From: Microvirga terrae
Lineage (GTDB): Bacteria > Pseudomonadota > Alphaproteobacteria > Rhizobiales > Beijerinckiaceae
Length of the DNA: 64,000 nt
Assembly (NCBI RefSeq): GCF_013307435.2
Contig: NZ_CP102845.1
Coordinates: 3,036,001-3,100,000, forward strand
Direction of reading: 5' to 3'
The stretch's first letter is position 1. Every line of letters begins with the position of its first letter. The notes below the pieces were generated by a model. That model was not told the DNA's origin and ran no database searches. It saw only the letters and a program-made list of their open reading frames with translations. Positions 42,625 through 52,483 of the stretch are shown here, in pieces. A program made the position numbers and the translations under genes.

Positions 42625-43257
42625 TTACGCCGGGGTGGCGACCGGCTCCGGACGCTTCTCGATCACCTGGTCGATGAGGCCGAACTCCCGAGCCGCCTCG
42701 GCGGTCATGAAGTTGTCGCGCTCGAGAGCCCGCTCGATCTCTTCGTAGTTGCGGCCGGTATGGCCCACATAGATCTCGTTCAGGCGGCGCTTCAGGGCCT
42801 CGCTCTCGCGGGCGTGGATCATGATGTCCGTGACCTGGCCCTGATAGCCGCCGGACGGCTGGTGGACCATGATGCGGGCGTTCGGGAGGGCGAAACGCAT
42901 GCCCTTCTCGCCGGCGGTCAGCAGCAGGGACCCCATGGAGGCCGCCTGGCCGACGCACAGGGTCGAAACCGGGCAGCGGATGAACTGCATCGTGTCGTAG
43001 ATCGACAGGCCCGAAGTCACGACGCCACCGGGGGAGTTGATGTAGAAGGAGATTTCCTTCTTGGGGTTCTCGGCCTCAAGGAACAGAAGCTGCGCCACGA
43101 TCAGCGAGGCCGAGTAGTCTTCGACAGGACCCGTGAGGAAGATAATCCGTTCGCGCAGAAGGCGCGAATAGATGTCGAACGCACGCTCGCCGCGGTTCGA
43201 CTGCTCAACCACCATCGGGACGAGCGTATTGTTAAAGAGCGCTACCGGATCTCTCAT
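42625..43257 (-). CDS. clpP: ATP-dependent Clp protease proteolytic subunit
   Basis: A protein of 210 residues with the catalytic triad S107 (GQAASMGS), H132 ([11 protein letters not shown]) and D181 ([11 protein letters not shown]). [20 protein letters not shown], the oxyanion and substrate strand, is intact. The first residues [20 protein letters not shown] are the usual alphaproteobacterial start and are cleaved in known ClpP proteins. GGAG lies before the ATG at 43257. Confidence 0.98.
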   Translation of the reverse strand: MRDPVALFNNTLVPMVVEQSNRGERAFDIYSRLLRERIIFLTGPVEDYSASLIVAQLLFLEAENPKKEISFYINSPGGVVTSGLSIYDTMQFIRCPVSTLCVGQAASMGSLLLTAGEKGMRFALPNARIMVHQPSGGYQGQVTDIMIHARESEALKRRLNEIYVGHTGRNYEEIERALERDNFMTAEAAREFGLIDQVIEKRPEPVATPA

Positions 43258-43334
43258 TGTCTCACTGCTCCAATTCGGCCGCGCGGGTGCGCGGCCGTGC
43301 AATTCATGCAAGCAACGAGACGCTTAACGGAGCG

Positions 43335-44702
43335 TTACTCGCCCTTGCCGGCTTTCTCTCCGTCCTCATCCTCGTCGCTGAACAGCGCATCCTTGGAGAC
43401 GGTCTCTTCGTCCACCTTCACCTGGGACAGGATCTGGTCGACGACCTTCTCCTCGAACAGAGGAGCCCGGATTTCAGCGAGGGCCTGCGGGTTCTTCTGG
43501 TAGAACTCCCAAACCTGCCGCTCCTGGCCGGGGTACTGGCGGACCCGCTCGATGAGGGCCTGGGTCACCTCGTCGTCGGAGATCTTGATATCGGACTTCT
43601 CACCGATCTGTGCAAGGACCAAGCCGAGACGAACGCGACGCTCGGCGATCTTGCGGTACTCCGCCTTGGCGTCGTCCTCGGTGGTGTCCTCATCCTCGAA
43701 GGTGCGGTTGTTCGACTTCATGTCGCCGACGACCTGGGACCAAACGGCTGCGAATTCCTGCTCGACCAAGGTCGGGGGCAGCTCGAAGCTGTACTTGGCG
43801 TCGAGGGAGTCGAGCAGGTCCTTCTTCACCTTGCGGCGGGACTGCGTGTCGAAATCGCGCTTGATGGCATCGCGGATCGCGTCCTTGAGCTTGTCAAGGG
43901 AATCCATGCCGAAGCCCTTGGCCATCTCGTCGTCGATCTGCAGCGCGCCGGGAGCCTCGACTTCCTTCACCGTCACGTCGAACTCGGCGTCCTTGCCGGC
44001 CAGATGGGCCGCCATGTAGTTCACCGGGAAGGTGACCTTCACGAGCTTCGTGTCGCCGGCCTTCAGGCCGAGGAGCTGATCCTCGAAACCGGGGATGAAG
44101 GTGTTCGAACCGAGCTCGACCCGGATGTCCTCACCCTTGCCGCCCTCGAACTCGGTGCCGTCGATGCGGCCCACGAAGTCCACCACGACCCGGTCGCCGT
44201 CGGCCGCCGCGCCGTCCTTCGGCTCGAAGCTGCGGTTCTGCTTGGCCATGCGCTCCAGCGATTCGGTGATCTCGGCGTCGGTTACCTCGGCCACCGGCTT
44301 CTTGACCGTCACGTCGGAAAGATCGGCCAGCTCGAACACGGGCAGCACCTCAAGGGCGACGGTGAAAGCCAGGTCTCCCTTGGCCTCCATGGCCTTCTCG
44401 ACCTCTTCCTGGCTCTCGGGGAACTGGATCTGCGGCTCGTTGGCGAGCTTCAGGCCGTTGTCTTCGACGATCTTGCGGTTGGCCTCGTTGACGGCGTTCT
44501 GCAGCACGTCCGCCATGACGGAGCGGCCATAGACCTTACGAAGATGCCCCACCGGCACCTTGCCGGGACGGAAACCGTTGATCCGCACGCGATCCTTGAG
44601 GGTGGTCAATTCGCTGTTCAGGCGCTCTTCCAACTCGGTGGCCGGGAGCACGACCTTGAACTCTCGCTTCAAGCCTTGGGACAGTGTTTCCGTCACCTGC
44701 AT
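43335..44702 (-). CDS. tig: Trigger factor (peptidyl-prolyl isomerase chaperone)
   Basis: A protein of 455 residues. The ribosome-binding domain contains [16 protein letters not shown], whose GFRPGKxP motif docks on L23. The FKBP-type domain (about 150-240) contains [20 protein letters not shown] and [12 protein letters not shown]. The helical C-terminal arms run to an acidic tail ([14 protein letters not shown]). It binds nascent chains at the ribosome exit. The ATG at 44702 ([15 protein letters not shown]) matches the family start; the frame upstream runs through tRNA-Leu. Confidence 0.97.
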   Translation of the reverse strand: MQVTETLSQGLKREFKVVLPATELEERLNSELTTLKDRVRINGFRPGKVPVGHLRKVYGRSVMADVLQNAVNEANRKIVEDNGLKLANEPQIQFPESQEEVEKAMEAKGDLAFTVALEVLPVFELADLSDVTVKKPVAEVTDAEITESLERMAKQNRSFEPKDGAAADGDRVVVDFVGRIDGTEFEGGKGEDIRVELGSNTFIPGFEDQLLGLKAGDTKLVKVTFPVNYMAAHLAGKDAEFDVTVKEVEAPGALQIDDEMAKGFGMDSLDKLKDAIRDAIKRDFDTQSRRKVKKDLLDSLDAKYSFELPPTLVEQEFAAVWSQVVGDMKSNNRTFEDEDTTEDDAKAEYRKIAERRVRLGLVLAQIGEKSDIKISDDEVTQALIERVRQYPGQERQVWEFYQKNPQALAEIRAPLFEEKVVDQILSQVKVDEETVSKDALFSDEDEDGEKAGKGE

Positions 44703-44814
44703 GGTATTATTCGCCTTCATCCACTCGAAAATCTGAAATCCAGGTTCCGGCCGATGCGGCGTCATGCCGTCAACCAGGCCACTCGCTGCCTCCGGAACCC
44801 AATCCTGACGGGAC

Positions 44815-44899
44815 TGGTGCGGGCGGAGGGACTCGAACCCCCACAACTTTCGTCGCTGGAACCTAAATCCAGTGCGTCTACCAATTCCGCCACGCCCGC
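44815..44899 (-). tRNA. tRNA-Leu (anticodon TAG)
   Basis: The acceptor stem GCGGGCG/CGCCCGC is perfect. The anticodon arm CTGGA-TTTAGGT-TCCAG gives TAG, and the long variable arm of a class II tRNA is present. The T loop is TTCGAGT. CCA is encoded (44817-44815). Total 85 nt, 112 bases upstream of tig. Confidence 0.97.
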
Positions 44900-45071
44900 G
44901 CGGGAGCAGCGCGCGAGGCGCACCCCTCTTCCGGGACGCGGCTCTATAGCATGGTTGACGAAGTGTGCATCAAAAAAGTTCGTGTGCGGCCAATTGGCAA
45001 CCAAACTTGGCCGTTCACGTTCAAAACTGTACCGATGTTCCCGTTCCAAACCGTCCGGATGAGACAGCCTC

Positions 45072-46409
45072 ATGATCACACGCCGCGCCGTCACCGCCGG
45101 TCTCGCCACGACCCTGTTCGCCGTCTCGCGGCAGGGCGGGGCTCAGGGGTCGGACGGCTCCGAACGGGTTCTGACGGCCAAGCCAACGCTGATGAAGCTC
45201 CGCCCTGACGCGACAGCGGCCGATGTCTGGACTTTCAACGGGAGCTTGAGCCCCGTTGTGCGGCTCAAGCTGGGCGAGGAACTCCGCCTGAGGCTTGAGA
45301 ACGGGACGTCCCTGCCTCTCTCGCTCCACTTTCACGGCATCCGGGGGCCGAACGCCTCCGACGGGGTCGGTGGTCTGACTCAGGAGCCGGTCGCCGCCGG
45401 CGGGAACCATGAATACCGCTTCGCCCCGCCCGACGCCGGCACCTTCCTGATCCGCCCCTGCGTTCTCGGCGGCAGCGCCGAACCCACGGAGCGCGGCCTC
45501 TCGGGCCTGCTGATCGTGGAAGAACCCGATCCGCCTCAGGTGGACCGGGATATTGCCCTTCTGGTCGACGACTGGCGCCTCGAGGATGACGGCTCGCTCG
45601 CGTCTTTCGAGAAGCCCGTGGAGGCGGCCCCGGCGGGACGGCTCGGCAGTTGGCTCAGCGTCAACGGCGCATCGACCCCGCAGCGTGTCGAGGTGCCGCC
45701 CGGAGGCCGCCTGCGCCTGAGGCTCGCCAATGCGTGCAATGCCCGGGCCATGCGCCTGCGCTTCGACGGAATGAAGGCCTACGTGATTGCCATCGACGGG
45801 CAGCCGACCAGCACGTTCGAGCCCCTGCGCGCCTCCCTGCCCTTCGCTTCGGGTACCCGCTACGACCTTCTCGTCGATCTAGGGCAAGACGCCGGATCGA
45901 CCGGAACCGTCACGGCCCTGATCGGCGACGGCATGCCTCTCGTTGAAATCGTGACCAGCGGGGAAAGGCGACCTGATCTACCCGCAATCGCGCCGCTGCC
46001 CACCAATCCGAAGCTTCCGGACTCGATCAGGCTTCAGAGCGCCACCCGCAAGGACGTGGTGATCAAGGGCGATCCCAAGGCTCGCGATGCCCCTTGGACG
46101 ATCAACGGCTTGGCTGGACGTGCAGCCGGCCCGCCGCTGGTCAAGGTGAAGCGGGGCACTCCGGTGGTTCTGGCCGTGACCAATCAGACGTCTTTCGCCC
46201 AGCCCTTGCACCTGCACGGGCATGCCTTCCGGCTCCTCCATCCCCTCGATGACGGCTGGGAGCCCTATTGGCTCGACACCACGCAGGTGCCGGAGAACAG
46301 GACGGTCCGGATCGCCTTCGTGGCGGACAATCCGGGCAAATGGCTCCTCGCCTCCACGGTCCTCGAACGGTTCGATGCAGGCCTGTGGACCTGGATCGAA
46401 GTCACCTGA
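45072..46409 (+). CDS. Multicopper-oxidase fold protein lacking most copper ligands
   Basis: A protein of 445 residues. The N-terminus MITRRAVTAGLATTLFAVSR is a Tat-type signal. Three cupredoxin domains follow. The first HxH is kept (LHFHGIR, H86/H88). The second motif, normally WYHPH, reads LIRPC (126-130). The third, normally HPxHxHGH, reads QPLHLHGH (377-384), losing the type-1 His. The last, normally HCHxxxH, reads AST-VLE-R (427-433), losing the type-1 Cys. It should therefore not be an active oxidase; E. coli FtsP (SufI) is a precedent for such a copper-free Tat-exported protein with a structural role in division. It converges with nnr, overlapping by eight bases. Confidence 0.88.
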   Translation: MITRRAVTAGLATTLFAVSRQGGAQGSDGSERVLTAKPTLMKLRPDATAADVWTFNGSLSPVVRLKLGEELRLRLENGTSLPLSLHFHGIRGPNASDGVGGLTQEPVAAGGNHEYRFAPPDAGTFLIRPCVLGGSAEPTERGLSGLLIVEEPDPPQVDRDIALLVDDWRLEDDGSLASFEKPVEAAPAGRLGSWLSVNGASTPQRVEVPPGGRLRLRLANACNARAMRLRFDGMKAYVIAIDGQPTSTFEPLRASLPFASGTRYDLLVDLGQDAGSTGTVTALIGDGMPLVEIVTSGERRPDLPAIAPLPTNPKLPDSIRLQSATRKDVVIKGDPKARDAPWTINGLAGRAAGPPLVKVKRGTPVVLAVTNQTSFAQPLHLHGHAFRLLHPLDDGWEPYWLDTTQVPENRTVRIAFVADNPGKWLLASTVLERFDAGLWTWIEVT

Positions 46410-47889
46410 GGAGGTCCCGCAGCACGCCGGGCACCAATTCCGCGAGGTCTTCCGAGATCAGCCCGGGACCGAAGCGTGCTCCGGCTTCGGCGTGGATCCA
46501 GGCTCCCGCGCAGGCGGCCTCGAAGGCCGGCAGGTTCTGCGCCATCAGTCCGGCGATGAGACCGCAGAGGGTATCGCCCGATCCGGCGGTCGCCAGGTAG
46601 GGCGTGCCATTCTCGTTGATGGCCGCCCGGCCGTCGGGGGACGCCACCACGGTATCGGCGCCTTTCAGCAGCACCACCGCTCCGGTGTAAGTTGCCGCAC
46701 GCCGGGCCCGCTCGATTTTCGATTCAGGATCAAGGATATCCGGGTGATCCTTGAACATCCGGTTGAACTCGCCGTCATGAGGCGTCAGGACTGTCGGAGC
46801 ATGGCGGAACGCCCCGTGGAGCTCCGACGCCAGGCCTTCGAAGGACGTGAGAGCGTCGGCGTCCAGGACGAGGCTCCGCCTGGCGTGGACGGCGACCGCC
46901 ACCATGGCGCGCGTATTGGCATGGACCCCCAGGGCCGGCCCCAGGACGAGCGCGTTGAGGCGCGGATCCTGGAGAATCGCGTGCAATCCCTCGGGCCCGT
47001 CGCAGCCCTTCAGCATGATGGCCGTCAGATGGGCCGCGGTGACCCCGATCGCCTCCGGCGGCGACGCCACAGTGACCAAGCCTGACCCAATTCTGAGCGC
47101 TGCGCGGGCCGCCAGCCGGGCGGCGCCCGTGCGGGTGGCCCCACCTGAAGCGACCAGGGTGTGGCCGCGCTCGTATTTGTGGGAGGACAACCCGGGCTTC
47201 GGCAGCGTCGGAAGCCAGAGAGCCGGATCATTCCCGAAGAGACGCCCCCCCATGGCCGAGAGGATCTCGCGTCCGATGCCGATATCGGCGACCTCGATGG
47301 ATCCGCTGAACGCACGTCCGGGCATCAGGAGATGGCACGGCTTTCGGGCCGCGAAGGTGATTGTTCTCCCAGCCTTGACCGCGATGCCCCGGACCGTACC
47401 TGTCTCGCCGTCAATACCTGACGGGAGGTCGACCGCCAGGATCGGCCGGCCCGAACCGTTCATCCGGTCGACGGCGTGCCGGGCCGCACCGTCCAGGTCT
47501 CGGGACAGGCCTGTGCCGAACAGGGCGTCGATGACGAGATCCGCCTCGTGGAACGCAGCGTCCTCGACCCGCTGGACTTGCCCCTTCCAGTCGCGCGCGA
47601 CGAGTGCCGAATCCCCGGTCAGCCGGTCCGGCTCTCCCAGCAAGGAAAGGCTCACCCGATAGCCTCGCTCGGCCAGAACGGTCGCCGCCACGAAGCCATC
47701 GCCCCCGTTCTGGCCCGGACCCGCCACAACGAGGATCGTGCCTCCGCGGGAGACTATTTTTTCGGCAGAATCGGCCACCGCGCGGCCCGCCCGCCGCATG
47801 AGCTCGACCCCAGGAATGCCGCTTGCCACGGCTTCCAGGTCAGCCTTCTTCATTTCGGTGGGGGTCAGGATGAGTTCAGGGGCTGTCAT
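46402..47889 (-). CDS. nnr: Bifunctional NAD(P)HX epimerase / ADP-dependent dehydratase
   Basis: A protein of 495 residues. The N-terminal YjeF_N epimerase domain (about 1-215) contains VVAGPGQNGGDGFVAATVLA and AVDLPSGIDGETG. The C-terminal ribokinase-like dehydratase domain (about 225-490) contains RGHTLVASGGATRTGAARLA, LTPHDGEFNRMF and the GxGD motif TAGSGDTLCGLIAG. Together they repair hydrated NADH and NADPH. The ATG at 47889 (MTAPELILTPTEMKKAD) fits the family start. It is divergent from glnB, as in many alphaproteobacteria. Confidence 0.94.
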   Translation of the reverse strand: MTAPELILTPTEMKKADLEAVASGIPGVELMRRAGRAVADSAEKIVSRGGTILVVAGPGQNGGDGFVAATVLAERGYRVSLSLLGEPDRLTGDSALVARDWKGQVQRVEDAAFHEADLVIDALFGTGLSRDLDGAARHAVDRMNGSGRPILAVDLPSGIDGETGTVRGIAVKAGRTITFAARKPCHLLMPGRAFSGSIEVADIGIGREILSAMGGRLFGNDPALWLPTLPKPGLSSHKYERGHTLVASGGATRTGAARLAARAALRIGSGLVTVASPPEAIGVTAAHLTAIMLKGCDGPEGLHAILQDPRLNALVLGPALGVHANTRAMVAVAVHARRSLVLDADALTSFEGLASELHGAFRHAPTVLTPHDGEFNRMFKDHPDILDPESKIERARRAATYTGAVVLLKGADTVVASPDGRAAINENGTPYLATAGSGDTLCGLIAGLMAQNLPAFEAACAGAWIHAEAGARFGPGLISEDLAELVPGVLRDLLR

Positions 47890-48032
47890 GGACGCAAAAA
47901 GAACCCGTTTTCGAGGATTTGGCGAGGTTTTTCGCAACTGCACAAACTTTGATCATAATATGCTCATCAACTCGGCAGATTGACCCGCTTTGAATCGACG
48001 ACCGCATGGAAGGCGCCTCTGGCTGGTGCTAA

Positions 48033-48407
<375 letters not shown>

Positions 48408-48476
48408 GCTCGCTTTCCCAAGCCAAGGCCGTTGGGCCGAGGACAATCTCTAAGGGCAGAAGAGGACCAGACGATC

Positions 48477-49886
48477 ATGCAGACCGCCAAGGATGTGCTC
48501 AAGGCGATCAAAGATAACGACGTCCAATACGTCGACTTCCGTTTCACGGACCCGCGCGGCAAGTGGCAGCATGTGACCTTCGACGTCTCGATGGTCGACG
48601 AAGACATGTTCGCGGACGGCATCATGTTCGACGGCTCGTCCATCGCCGGCTGGAAGGCGATCAACGAATCCGACATGACCCTCATGCCCGATCCGACGAC
48701 CGCCCAGATGGACCCGTTCTTCTCGGCGTCCACCATGACGATCAACTGCGACATTCTCGAGCCGGCGACCGGCGAGCCCTACAACCGTGATCCGCGCGGC
48801 ATCGCCAAGAAGGCCGAGGCTTACCTTCAGTCCACCGGGATCGCCGATACGGTCTATGTCGGCCCCGAGGCCGAGTTCTTCGTGTTCGATGACGTGAAGT
48901 TCATGGCCGATCCCTACAACACCGGATTCAAGCTCGATTCCTCCGAGCTGCCGATCAACGGCGACACCCCCTACGAGGGTGGAAACCTGGGCCACCGCAT
49001 CCAGACCAAGGGCGGCTACTTCCCGGTTCCCCCGCTGGATTCTGCCCAAGACATGCGCGGCGAGATGCTGGCCGCCATGAAGGCCATGGGCGTGACGGTC
49101 GAGAAGCACCACCATGAGGTGGCGTCCGCCCAGCACGAGCTCGGCACGAAGTTCAACACCCTCGTCCGCACGGCCGACGAGATGCAGATCTACAAGTACT
49201 GCATCCACAACGTGGCCCAGTCCTACGGCAAGACGGCCACCTTCATGCCGAAGCCGGTCTATGGCGACAACGGCTCGGGCATGCACGTGCACCAGTCCCT
49301 GTGGAAGGGCGGCAAGCCCCTCTTCGCCGGCAACAAGTATGCCGACCTGAGCCAGGAATGCCTCTGGTACATCGGCGGCATCATCAAGCACGCCAAGGCT
49401 CTGAACGCCTTCACCAACCCGTCGACGAACTCCTACAAGCGTCTCGTCCCGGGCTACGAGGCTCCGGTGCTGCTGGCTTACTCGGCCCGGAACCGCTCGG
49501 CCTCCTGCCGCATTCCGTGGACGACCTCGCCCAAGGCCAAGCGCGTGGAGGTCCGCTTCCCCGATCCGACCGCCAATCCGTATCTCGCCTTCGCGGCGCT
49601 GCTGATGGCCGGCCTCGACGGCATCCTGAACAAGATCGATCCCGGCCAGGCAATGGACAAGGATCTCTACGACCTGCCGCCGCGCGAGCTGAAGAAGATC
49701 CCGACCGTCTGCGGATCGCTCCGCGAGGCCCTCGCCAGCCTCGACAAGGACCGCGCGTTCCTGAAGGCCGGCGGCGTCTTCAACGACGACTTCATCGACA
49801 GCTACATCGAGCTGAAGATGACGGAGGTCGCCCGCTTCGAGATGACCCCGCACCCGGTCGAGTTCCAGATGTACTACTCCGTCTAA
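48477..49886 (+). CDS. glnA: Glutamine synthetase type I
   Basis: A protein of 469 residues, the normal GSI-beta length. Seen are [18 protein letters not shown], the metal-site [49 protein letters not shown] and the adenylylation tyrosine Y398 in [10 protein letters not shown]. It forms a dodecamer that makes glutamine from glutamate, ammonia and ATP. AGAGGA lies before the ATG at 48477. It is in operon with glnB and ends at the terminator at 49933-49960. Confidence 0.98.
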   Translation: MQTAKDVLKAIKDNDVQYVDFRFTDPRGKWQHVTFDVSMVDEDMFADGIMFDGSSIAGWKAINESDMTLMPDPTTAQMDPFFSASTMTINCDILEPATGEPYNRDPRGIAKKAEAYLQSTGIADTVYVGPEAEFFVFDDVKFMADPYNTGFKLDSSELPINGDTPYEGGNLGHRIQTKGGYFPVPPLDSAQDMRGEMLAAMKAMGVTVEKHHHEVASAQHELGTKFNTLVRTADEMQIYKYCIHNVAQSYGKTATFMPKPVYGDNGSGMHVHQSLWKGGKPLFAGNKYADLSQECLWYIGGIIKHAKALNAFTNPSTNSYKRLVPGYEAPVLLAYSARNRSASCRIPWTTSPKAKRVEVRFPDPTANPYLAFAALLMAGLDGILNKIDPGQAMDKDLYDLPPRELKKIPTVCGSLREALASLDKDRAFLKAGGVFNDDFIDSYIELKMTEVARFEMTPHPVEFQMYYSV

Positions 49887-49932
49887 CGGACGAGGACTTT
49901 CCTCCCGGCTGCTCTGACGGCAGCCTTCCTTC

Positions 49933-49960
49933 GCCGGAGCCCTCGGGCTCCGGCTTTTTT
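49933..49960 (+). terminator. Intrinsic terminator of glnBA
   Basis: The perfect 10-bp stem GCCGGAGCCC/GGGCTCCGGC with a tight loop is followed by six T. Confidence 0.9.
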
Positions 49961-49987
49961 GTGGTCGGACGCTCCGTGTTTCCGGGT

Positions 49988-50680
49988 TCAGAAGCTCTGA
50001 CCCGCGCTCCAGCCGGACACCCATTGGCGTCTCAGTTCGTCGCCTCTGCCCTTGAAGAATGCATCGGCCTCGAGAGCATTCTCCACACGATCCGCCCGAA
50101 AGTGGCGCAAGTCCCGGCGCAGTTCGCACCAGGCGACGATGTTGACGGTCTCCGGGTAGTAGATGAGCGCAATCGGCCAAATGGTCCGCTCGGTCCGACG
50201 CCCCTGCTCGTCGCGATAGGCAAGTTCGATCTTTCGCTCCTCGCGAATCGCCAGCCTCACAGCGGAAAGCTCGACGCCTGACGGAGCAGGCGCCACGCTG
50301 CCCCAGGCGTGCAGGGTGTTGGCGAAAAGAGCTTGGCGCAGCGGCGGGGGAACGGCCGCCGCGATCTTCCGCCCGGCCCGCTTCGCCGATTGGTTGAGGG
50401 CAACATCTCCCGTGCGCTCCAGGAGTGCCAGTGCCAGCACGATGGCTTCGGTCTCCTCGATGGAGAACATGAGCGGAGGCAGGTCGAATCCGGAGCGCAG
50501 GACGTATCCGATGCCACGCCCGCCTTGGACGGGGACCTGCATGGCCTGTAGGGCGGCAATGTCGCGATAGATCGACCGCGGTGCGACGCCCAGGCTCTGC
50601 GCAATCCGGACTGCCGTCACCGGCTCCTTGGCAAGACGAAGAATCTGGATGATTTCGAAGAGTCGGGCCGCCTTCCGCAT
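49988..50680 (-). CDS. HTH/WYL-domain transcriptional regulator (YafY type)
   Basis: A protein of 230 residues. The N-terminal HTH_11 winged helix is ARLFEIIQILRLAKEPVTAV with SIYRDIAALQAMQ. The C-terminal WYL domain (about 130-210) contains IELAYRDEQGRRTERTIWPI and TVNIVAWCELRRDLRHFRAD. WYL domains sense nucleic acid fragments or other ligands. It is divergent from a LysE exporter gene, with a perfect dyad between them that it probably binds. The ATG at 50680 is chosen because the HTH begins there. Confidence 0.88.
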   Translation of the reverse strand: MRKAARLFEIIQILRLAKEPVTAVRIAQSLGVAPRSIYRDIAALQAMQVPVQGGRGIGYVLRSGFDLPPLMFSIEETEAIVLALALLERTGDVALNQSAKRAGRKIAAAVPPPLRQALFANTLHAWGSVAPAPSGVELSAVRLAIREERKIELAYRDEQGRRTERTIWPIALIYYPETVNIVAWCELRRDLRHFRADRVENALEADAFFKGRGDELRRQWVSGWSAGQSF

Positions 50681-50699
50681 CCGACATTTTGCTCCCAAC

Positions 50700-50715
50700 T
50701 GACAGGACGCTGTCA
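50700..50715. promoter_or_regulatory. Candidate WYL-regulator operator TGACAG-N4-CTGTCA
   Basis: A perfect 6-bp-arm dyad with 4-bp spacer, 20 bases before the regulator gene and 88 bases before the divergent LysE gene. Confidence 0.55.
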
Positions 50716-50802
50716 ATATCGAAAGGCCACGCCCCTCATCATCACTCTGGAAATCAAGGATAATCGGCCGATCCGACCTTCGAGGGGCGACGCGCAACTG
50801 AC

Positions 50803-51423
50803 ATGTCTTATGGTGCAAATCTTTGGCTGTTCCTCACCCTTCTCTTCGGCATCATCATCGTTCCGGGCATGGACATGCTGTTCGTTCTCGCCAATGCCTT
50901 GACGGGGGGACGCAGGGCCGGGCTGGCGGCGACGGCCGGAGTCATGGCGGGCGGTGCCGCTCATACGGTCTTCGGCGCCATCGGGGTGAGCTTGATGTCG
51001 ACGATGCCGCCGCAGGTCGTCGCCACGCTCCTCTATGCGGGTGCCGCCTATATGATGTGGATCGGGATGACGCTGCTCCGAAACTCAATCGCGATCGAGA
51101 CTGTCGAAGGGGCGAGAGCCCGCCCCCTTCGGGTCGCCTTCCGGCAAGGAGCCCTGACCTGCCTTCTCAATCCCAAAGCTTACATTTTCATCCTGGCCGT
51201 CTACCCGCAGTTTCTGCTCCCGGCCTACGGCCCGATCTACGGACAGGCCGTGATTATGGGAGTGATGACCGTGCTGATGCAGCTCGCGGTCTATGGCGGA
51301 CTTGCTGTTGCGGCGGGCCGAGCCCGCAACCTTCTCGTGTCGCACCCGCGCATCACGGGCCTGATCGGTCGGGGCGCCGGAGCGTTGTTCATTGTCGTTG
51401 CCGTCGCGACGGCGCTGAGGTGA
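50803..51423 (+). CDS. LysE/RhtB-family amino-acid exporter
   Basis: A protein of 206 residues with six membrane segments. The first signature region is degenerate (FGIIIVPGMDMLFVLANALT instead of APGP), while LLNPKAYIFILAVYPQFLLP is intact. The substrate is unknown. Divergence from a WYL regulator with a dyad between them suggests that it is the regulated target. Confidence 0.88.
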   Translation: MSYGANLWLFLTLLFGIIIVPGMDMLFVLANALTGGRRAGLAATAGVMAGGAAHTVFGAIGVSLMSTMPPQVVATLLYAGAAYMMWIGMTLLRNSIAIETVEGARARPLRVAFRQGALTCLLNPKAYIFILAVYPQFLLPAYGPIYGQAVIMGVMTVLMQLAVYGGLAVAAGRARNLLVSHPRITGLIGRGAGALFIVVAVATALR

Positions 51424-51483
51424 GAGCGCGCACGGCCGCGAGGTCGGCCCGGGCCGAGTTCCCGATCAGGTCTCCAAAAAACA

Positions 51484-51511
51484 ACAAGGCCCGGGGAGAC
51501 CCGGGCCTTGT
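51484..51511. terminator. Bidirectional terminator between LysE gene and porin gene
   Basis: An 11-bp stem ACAAGGCCCGG with its complement (51501-51511) between convergent genes. Confidence 0.7.
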
Positions 51512-51532
51512 GTGTCTCCGGGGAGACGGTTC

Positions 51533-52174
51533 TTAGTAGGTGCCGAAGCGGAAGTTCAGGCCGGCGCGGACCACACCGAACTCAGCATCGTTGTCGATGT
51601 TGAAGATGCTGTTGTTGTCCTGGTCGAGGTTGACGTACAGGCCTTCGATCTTGGCCGACAGGTTGTTGGTGAAGGCGTACTCGAGACCACCACCGACGGT
51701 CCAGCCCGTGGCGTCGTCCGCGAAGGCGAAACCACCGGTGGCGTAGATCAGGGCGCGGTCGAAGGCCACACCGGCGCGGGCGCGCACGGTGCCGAACCAG
51801 TCGCTGTTGTTGAAGTCGCCGTCGAGGATGCCGTCGTTGTTGAAGTCGAAGCGGTCGTCACCACCGAAGTCGGCGTACTGGATGTCGCCTTCGAGACCGA
51901 CCACGAACGAGCCGATCTGGTAGTTGTAGCCCGCCTGAGCGCCGCCGACGAAGCCGCCGTCGTCGTCCAGGTCGAAGCGCACGCCGCCGACCGTGATCGA
52001 GTCGTTCGTGTTCCAGCCGTAGCCGGCGTTCACACCCACGTAGAAGCCCGTCCAGGTGAACACCGGAACAGCGGCAACAATCGGAGCCGGAGCGCGGCGG
52101 GACGGAAGGTCAGCAGCCATGGCGCCAGTGGCGAGGCCGAGGAGAGCAACCGAAGAGAGGAGGATCTTTTTCAT
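51533..52174 (-). CDS. Outer-membrane beta-barrel protein (Omp25/RopB-like)
   Basis: A protein of 213 residues. The signal peptide ends GAMAADLP. An eight-strand barrel follows, with FTWTGFYVGVNAGYGWN, GGFVGGAQAGYNYQIGSFVV and the C-terminal GVVRAGLNFRFGTY ending in an aromatic residue, as outer-membrane barrels do. One exposed loop is unusually rich in Asp and Asn (FDFNNDGILDGDFNNSD). Such proteins are major surface antigens and stabilise the envelope in Brucella and relatives. The ATG at 52174 gives a clean signal peptide. Confidence 0.92.
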   Translation of the reverse strand: MKKILLSSVALLGLATGAMAADLPSRRAPAPIVAAVPVFTWTGFYVGVNAGYGWNTNDSITVGGVRFDLDDDGGFVGGAQAGYNYQIGSFVVGLEGDIQYADFGGDDRFDFNNDGILDGDFNNSDWFGTVRARAGVAFDRALIYATGGFAFADDATGWTVGGGLEYAFTNNLSAKIEGLYVNLDQDNNSIFNIDNDAEFGVVRAGLNFRFGTY

Positions 52175-52483
52175 TGGTCTTAGTCCATCTGTTAGAAGGA
52201 TGTGACGCCGCTTGTAGCCCAGACTTGCCCGGGCGTCTGTCACTTTCCTGCCACAGTTGGGGCGAGAAGCAAAGCTTTTCGCGCCAGCCGCCGCTTGCGC
52301 CCCGAATTGACCCATTCGTCAGCGCATTCAAGACGCCTGTCGCCCAAAGCGAAGATAGAAATAGCGACCGTTTTTCAGCTACTTACCACAAAGGCAAGCC
52401 GGCAGTGCCGCGCCCGACGGGGCGGATAACCAATCATTGACCATATCCTTGGGAAGCTTCGCAAGGCGCAGGCGGAACTATGG
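52175..52483. other. 309-nt gap upstream of the porin gene
   Basis: No gene seen. It should contain the porin promoter and a long leader on the minus strand. I find no convincing -35/-10 pair, dyad or terminator. Confidence 0.4.

Noticed and set aside
47920..47935. Sigma-54-like promoter upstream of glnB (TGGCGAGGTTTTTCGC)
   Set aside because: The GG and GC dinucleotides are 13 bases apart instead of the required 12, and the -12 element is TTCGC rather than TTGC; sigma-54 spacing is strict.
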